Shown: in pieces, positions 61,776 to 64,000 of the stretch | Numbering within the stretch: position 1 is the stretch's first letter | Layout: each line of letters begins with the position of its first letter | From: Haladaptatus paucihalophilus DX253 | GTDB taxonomy: Archaea > Halobacteriota > Halobacteria > Halobacteriales > Haladaptataceae | Assembly: GCF_000376445.1 (NCBI RefSeq) | Contig: NZ_AQXI01000001.1 | Coordinates: forward strand, 1,892,962-1,956,961 | Direction: 5' to 3' | Length of the DNA: 64,000 nt | Notes under the pieces: generated by a model | What the model was told of the DNA's origin: nothing | Database searches by the model: none | The model's input: the letters and a program-made list of their open reading frames with translations, nothing else | Made by a program: the position numbers and the translations under genes

Positions 61776-61783
61776 CAGAAATT
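61776..61783 (+). promoter_or_regulatory. TATA-like box of the zinc-ribbon gene cluster
   Basis: AATTTTAC starts six bases after the tRNA end and would place transcription near 61806, about 30 nt before the ATG at 61836. This leaves space for the SD site at 61822-61828. Confidence 0.45.
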
Positions 61784-61835
61784 TTACACTAATCCCTCCG
61801 AGATATAGTGGCTTCTCTCGCGGAGGTGGTGCTGC

Positions 61836-61964
61836 ATGAGCCGCACCTGTCCACGGTGCGGCGGACGAATCACATGGACGATAGTCAGTGGTCCGAGTAC
61901 CGCTCACGTCCATCCGTGCGGCTGTACCGTTGCTCCCGACCAGCTACAAGGAGGTGAGGAGTGA
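61836..61964 (+). CDS. 42-residue zinc-ribbon protein
   Basis: MSRTCPRCGGRITWTIVSGP is followed by AHVHPCGCTVAPDQLQGGEE. The pairs CPRC and CGC suit one zinc ion. The SD sequence GGAGGTG (61822-61828) lies 7 nt before the ATG. The TGA stop overlaps the next ATG (TGATG), so the reading is coupled. Very small zinc proteins like this are common in haloarchaeal plasmids and proviruses. The role is unknown. Confidence 0.7.
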   Translation: MSRTCPRCGGRITWTIVSGPSTAHVHPCGCTVAPDQLQGGEE

Positions 61965-62074
61965 TGTCCGGAACGCTGTGTTCGACGTGTGGAGAGCTAT
62001 CCTCGTGTTGCTATCGGTGTTCGGAATGCGGTGCGGACCTCGCCGGGAAAGGAGGTGACGGCAATGGGCGGTGA
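61964..62074 (+). CDS. 36-residue Cys-rich zinc-ribbon protein
   Basis: MSGTLCSTCGELSSCCYRCS begins the peptide and ECGADLAGKGGDGNGR ends it. It has the cysteine pairs CSTC and CSEC with extra Cys between. The SD sequence AAGGAGGTGA (61948-61957) lies 6 nt before the ATG. Its end overlaps the next gene start (62064) by 11 bases in another frame. The function is unknown. Confidence 0.65.
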   Translation: MSGTLCSTCGELSSCCYRCSECGADLAGKGGDGNGR

Positions 62075-62735
62075 GGTACTGCTCGAACAGCTCGCGGAAC
62101 GCGTCGCCGACCTCGAAGCGAAGGTCGAAGCGCAGGAGGAGCGAGGCGACCGCCTCGAAGCACGCGTCGAGGAACTCGAAGACGAGAACGAACAGCTCCG
62201 CGCGAAACTCGACGAACAGGAAGAACAGAACCAACGCGTGCGCGCGTCAGTTTCGCGTATCATCAACGACGTCCGCGAGTATTCGTCGGAGGACGGGAGC
62301 AGCGTCGACGCAACTTCGCCGAACCTCGTGGCGGAAGCGGCGAACGTCGGCGGAGAGCTGTACGACTGCATCGAGCGGTCGAAGGAGAACGCCGGACTGC
62401 TGAACTTCAAGACGAAGCGTCCCGAGTCGGCAACAGTTCAGGAAAAATATCTGAACGTCCTCGGTCGAGCGGAGGAGAAAGCACAGGAGTCGGGTGAGGA
62501 CGTCGTGTATCTGAACTACCGCGAGGTAGCGACACACTACGGCTGTGCGTACAACACGGATGGGTACCGCGTGATGGAGGAAATGGACGAACGAGTGCCG
62601 GGCGTTCACTACGTCGACGGCCACCTCGCTAACCCGGAGATCGACCCGACGACGAAAATCAAGGAGAAGAGCATCCGCGTCGAGTGGAACCACCCCGACC
62701 TCCGCGGGTGGGTCCGCGCTCACCGGGAGGGATAG
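62064..62735 (+). CDS. Coiled-coil protein of haloarchaeal mobile elements
   Basis: 223 residues from the ATG at 62064, preceded at 5 nt by the SD GGAGGTGA (62051-62058). Residues 1 to about 60 form a strong coiled coil (LAERVADLEAKVEAQEERGD, LEARVEELEDENEQLRAKLD). A globular C-terminal domain follows with FKTKRPESATVQEKYLNVLG, YLNYREVATHYGCAYNTDGY and HYVDGHLANPE. I associate such proteins with integrated plasmids and proviruses of haloarchaea, where they may bind DNA. No exact name is known. Confidence 0.7.
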   Translation: MGGEVLLEQLAERVADLEAKVEAQEERGDRLEARVEELEDENEQLRAKLDEQEEQNQRVRASVSRIINDVREYSSEDGSSVDATSPNLVAEAANVGGELYDCIERSKENAGLLNFKTKRPESATVQEKYLNVLGRAEEKAQESGEDVVYLNYREVATHYGCAYNTDGYRVMEEMDERVPGVHYVDGHLANPEIDPTTKIKEKSIRVEWNHPDLRGWVRAHREG

Positions 62736-62751
62736 ACTAGGATATCATAAT

Positions 62752-62777
62752 ACGGGGGGTCCCGGCGGACCCCCCGT
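62752..62777 (+). terminator. Perfect 11-bp hairpin after the coiled-coil gene
   Basis: ACGGGGGGTCC (62752-62762) and GGACCCCCCGT (62767-62777) pair fully across the CGGC loop, 16 bp past the stop. No T tract follows, so it could be a factor-assisted stop, an mRNA 3'-end protector or a binding site. Typical archaeal ends are T tracts. Confidence 0.5.
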
Positions 62778-62968
62778 GAGCCACACCACACCAACCACAG
62801 GCTAAAACATTCACGCTAGCCACCCTCTGTAAGCATCTATCGACTACTGCTGAGTGCGGTTGTTTCTGCGGTGTTTCTGCGGTGTGAACGAGAGATAACT
62901 GGACGTTCCTCGTGTTCTTACAACGTTATAATCGCTCGACGAATTTCAACAGTTCTCGAGTAGTATCT
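62778..62968. other. Non-coding region with an 11-bp tandem repeat
   Basis: No gene is seen. The stretch has a CCACACCACACCAACCACA segment at its start and an 11-bp direct repeat, TGTTTCTGCGG, at 62861-62871 and 62872-62882. Such short iterons could be a site for element functions, but two copies are too few to tell. Confidence 0.4.
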
Positions 62969-63391
62969 TCAAAACGGGTCGCTCGCGGTATTGAGTCGTC
63001 GAATGTCTTCGACCACATCGAAGTCGTCGTCGAAACTGTAGACGTACTCGATACCCTCGCGTTGCATATAGGCCGTCGTCAGAGCATCGACGAACGTGAG
63101 TGACGGATACTGTCGGTAGAGCGCTTGACCGCTCGTGAAATCCGCTTTTGGCGAGCGAACGATTTCGAATCCCGCGCTCTCGATGAGAGTGTCGAGCGTA
63201 GCGATAGCGGCATCGTGTCCTGCACGCCGTCCGAGAATGTTCAAGACTTCACCGAGAACGTAGTCCGTGACGTGAGCCACCGGAAGGTCGCCGTGGTCGA
63301 TGGCCCGGACAATTTCGTTTGCTCGGTCGTGGTATTGGTCGCGGGCTAATCGCTGTCCGATGAGAATATTCGAATCGACGACAACCGGCAT
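62969..63391 (-). CDS. PIN-domain toxin (VapC-like)
   Basis: 140 residues of a PIN ribonuclease. Acidic residues of the active site are in VVVDSNILIG (Asp6), VLGEVLNIL (Glu), FVDALTTAYM (Asp) and YVYSFDDDFD (Asp). Such toxins cut RNA, often initiator tRNA. The ATG at 63391 overlaps the stop of the AbrB-like gene upstream, as in VapBC operons. Confidence 0.9.
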   Translation of the reverse strand: MPVVVDSNILIGQRLARDQYHDRANEIVRAIDHGDLPVAHVTDYVLGEVLNILGRRAGHDAAIATLDTLIESAGFEIVRSPKADFTSGQALYRQYPSLTFVDALTTAYMQREGIEYVYSFDDDFDVVEDIRRLNTASDPF

Positions 63392-63639
63392 TAGAACGCC
63401 CCGAACTCCTTCTCCAATTCGACTGCATTCGTCTCTTCGCCGATGTCTACCGGTTCGAGGTCATCAAACGCTCCAAATCGCTGCTTTACCACTTCGACAG
63501 TCAGGTTTTCCTCGTCGTCGAGTCGCCATCGAAGTTTATCGCCGGGTTCGTTGTACACTGCTTCCCGAATCTGGGACGGCACGGTCACCGAATGACCGTC
63601 ATTAACCGTGGTCTCGTCGGTGACTTGGTTGCTTGCCAT
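63391..63639 (-). CDS. AbrB/MazE-type antitoxin
   Basis: 82 residues. The N-terminal DNA-binding swapped-hairpin motif is in DGHSVTVPSQIREAVYNEPGDKLRW, the typical AbrB/SpoVT fold. The acidic C-terminus (LEPVDIGEETNAVELEKEFG) would bind and block the PIN protein. It precedes the PIN gene with overlap, and the repression of this operon by the pair is the family rule. Confidence 0.88.
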   Translation of the reverse strand: MASNQVTDETTVNDGHSVTVPSQIREAVYNEPGDKLRWRLDDEENLTVEVVKQRFGAFDDLEPVDIGEETNAVELEKEFGAF

Positions 63640-63688
63640 AACAGAAGATTATCTTTCGTAGTCAAAAAGTCTATTGCAGACCGTAGAC

Positions 63689-63937
63689 TCACTCGTTGAC
63701 TTGTACTCTCGATTCGACCCGGTATTCGAGCGTTACCCGTGGTGTACTCAGAATCTCCGCTAGTTCTGCCGTCATATCTGGGTGGTCGGCAGCTCGTTCG
63801 AGATTCTTCATCATCCGTCGGGTAAACTCCGCACTCGCATCGAGGCCTTTGCTCCTCGTCGATTCGCCGAGTAATTCACCAGCTTGGTCGTAGAGATCTT
63901 TCCGATACTCGTACTTTCCATCCGACTTGATTCGCAT
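63689..63937 (-). CDS. Short haloarchaeal protein common near mobile elements
   Basis: 82 residues from the ATG at 63937. It has MRIKSDGKYEYRKDLYDQAG, then AEFTRRMMKNLERAADHPDM and STPRVTLEYRVESRVQVNE. I recall this ordering (a DGKYEYR start, HPDMT(A/P)ELAE, LEYxV end) from plasmid and element genes of haloarchaea. No function is known. It lies upstream of the AbrB-like gene with 49 bp between, and may share its transcript. Confidence 0.65.
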   Translation of the reverse strand: MRIKSDGKYEYRKDLYDQAGELLGESTRSKGLDASAEFTRRMMKNLERAADHPDMTAELAEILSTPRVTLEYRVESRVQVNE

Positions 63938-64000
63938 AGCTGATATTGCACATCGGGGTGACAAAGACGTTCTGCTGGGGGTACTGAAACCGCGTCAGTA

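Larger units (their letters stand above)
61698..64000. mobile_element. Probable integrated element bordering tRNA-Gln (far end outside window)
   Basis: After the tRNA come several very small zinc-ribbon genes, a coiled-coil protein, and an AbrB/PIN pair with a short plasmid-like gene. The first three genes have strong Shine-Dalgarno sites, unlike the leaderless core genes, which suggests a virus- or plasmid-derived origin. No integrase or second tRNA 3'-end copy is visible, so the element continues past 64000 if it is one. Confidence 0.5.

Overview
This window is chromosomal DNA from a halophilic archaeon (class Halobacteria). The proteins are acidic and the DNA is GC-rich with strong C/G third positions. 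Archaeal core genes are present: MCM helicase, TFB, aRF1, CarS, PurO, a PibD-type prepilin peptidase, an LDH-like malate dehydrogenase and a halobacterial-type 2Fe-2S ferredoxin. Most genes have a TATA-like box 25-35 nt before the start codon and little or no leader. The gene content would suit Haladaptatus or a relative, but that genus guess is not proven here.

Layout. 1-6.1 kb: 3' part of a TatC gene, argS, a MinD-type ATPase with a very long acidic tail, and a coupled YqcI/YcgG-like plus isochorismatase-like pair. 6.2-16.6 kb: release factor aRF1, two unknown proteins, ileS, a 0.4-kb non-coding stretch with duplicated structured repeats, a 699-residue CHAT (caspase-like) protein, an HpcH/HpaI aldolase and prs. 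16.8-24.4 kb: a tandem winged-helix protein, a beta-propeller, an SRAP protein, a site-2-type protease with CBS domains, a TnpB homologue whose first two RuvC catalytic positions are changed, a cupin, a Ski2-like helicase and tRNA-Pro(TGG). 25-33.2 kb: mcm followed by a run of haloarchaeal genes of unknown function that ends in a ParA/MinD ATPase, then TFB, an HTH protein and a second, lysine-less ParA-like protein. 33.3-43.2 kb: HIT protein, DUF502 membrane protein, proline dehydrogenase, carS, pyrE, upp, a CobW-type GTPase, an ArsA/Get3-like ATPase with a small partner, and cstA. 43.2-60.8 kb: three methyltransferases, two PiT-family carriers, IMPACT protein, HTH-ACT regulator, hisB and hisA, ferredoxin, prepilin peptidase, tandem UspA, mdh, phosphoesterase, purO and an FAD monooxygenase with a divergent HTH-10 regulator. 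61.7 kb to the end: tRNA-Gln(CTG), followed by what looks like one end of an integrated element. It has tiny zinc-ribbon genes with strong Shine-Dalgarno sites, a coiled-coil protein, and an AbrB/PIN toxin-antitoxin pair.

Most of the window is housekeeping: translation, histidine, purine, pyrimidine and PRPP metabolism, and lipid and phosphate handling. The best candidates for undescribed biology are the apparently nuclease-dead TnpB homologue (20252-21463), the CHAT protein (12679-14778), and the translationally coupled unknown operon ending in a MinD-type ATPase (28292-30889). No rRNA genes or CRISPR arrays were seen.
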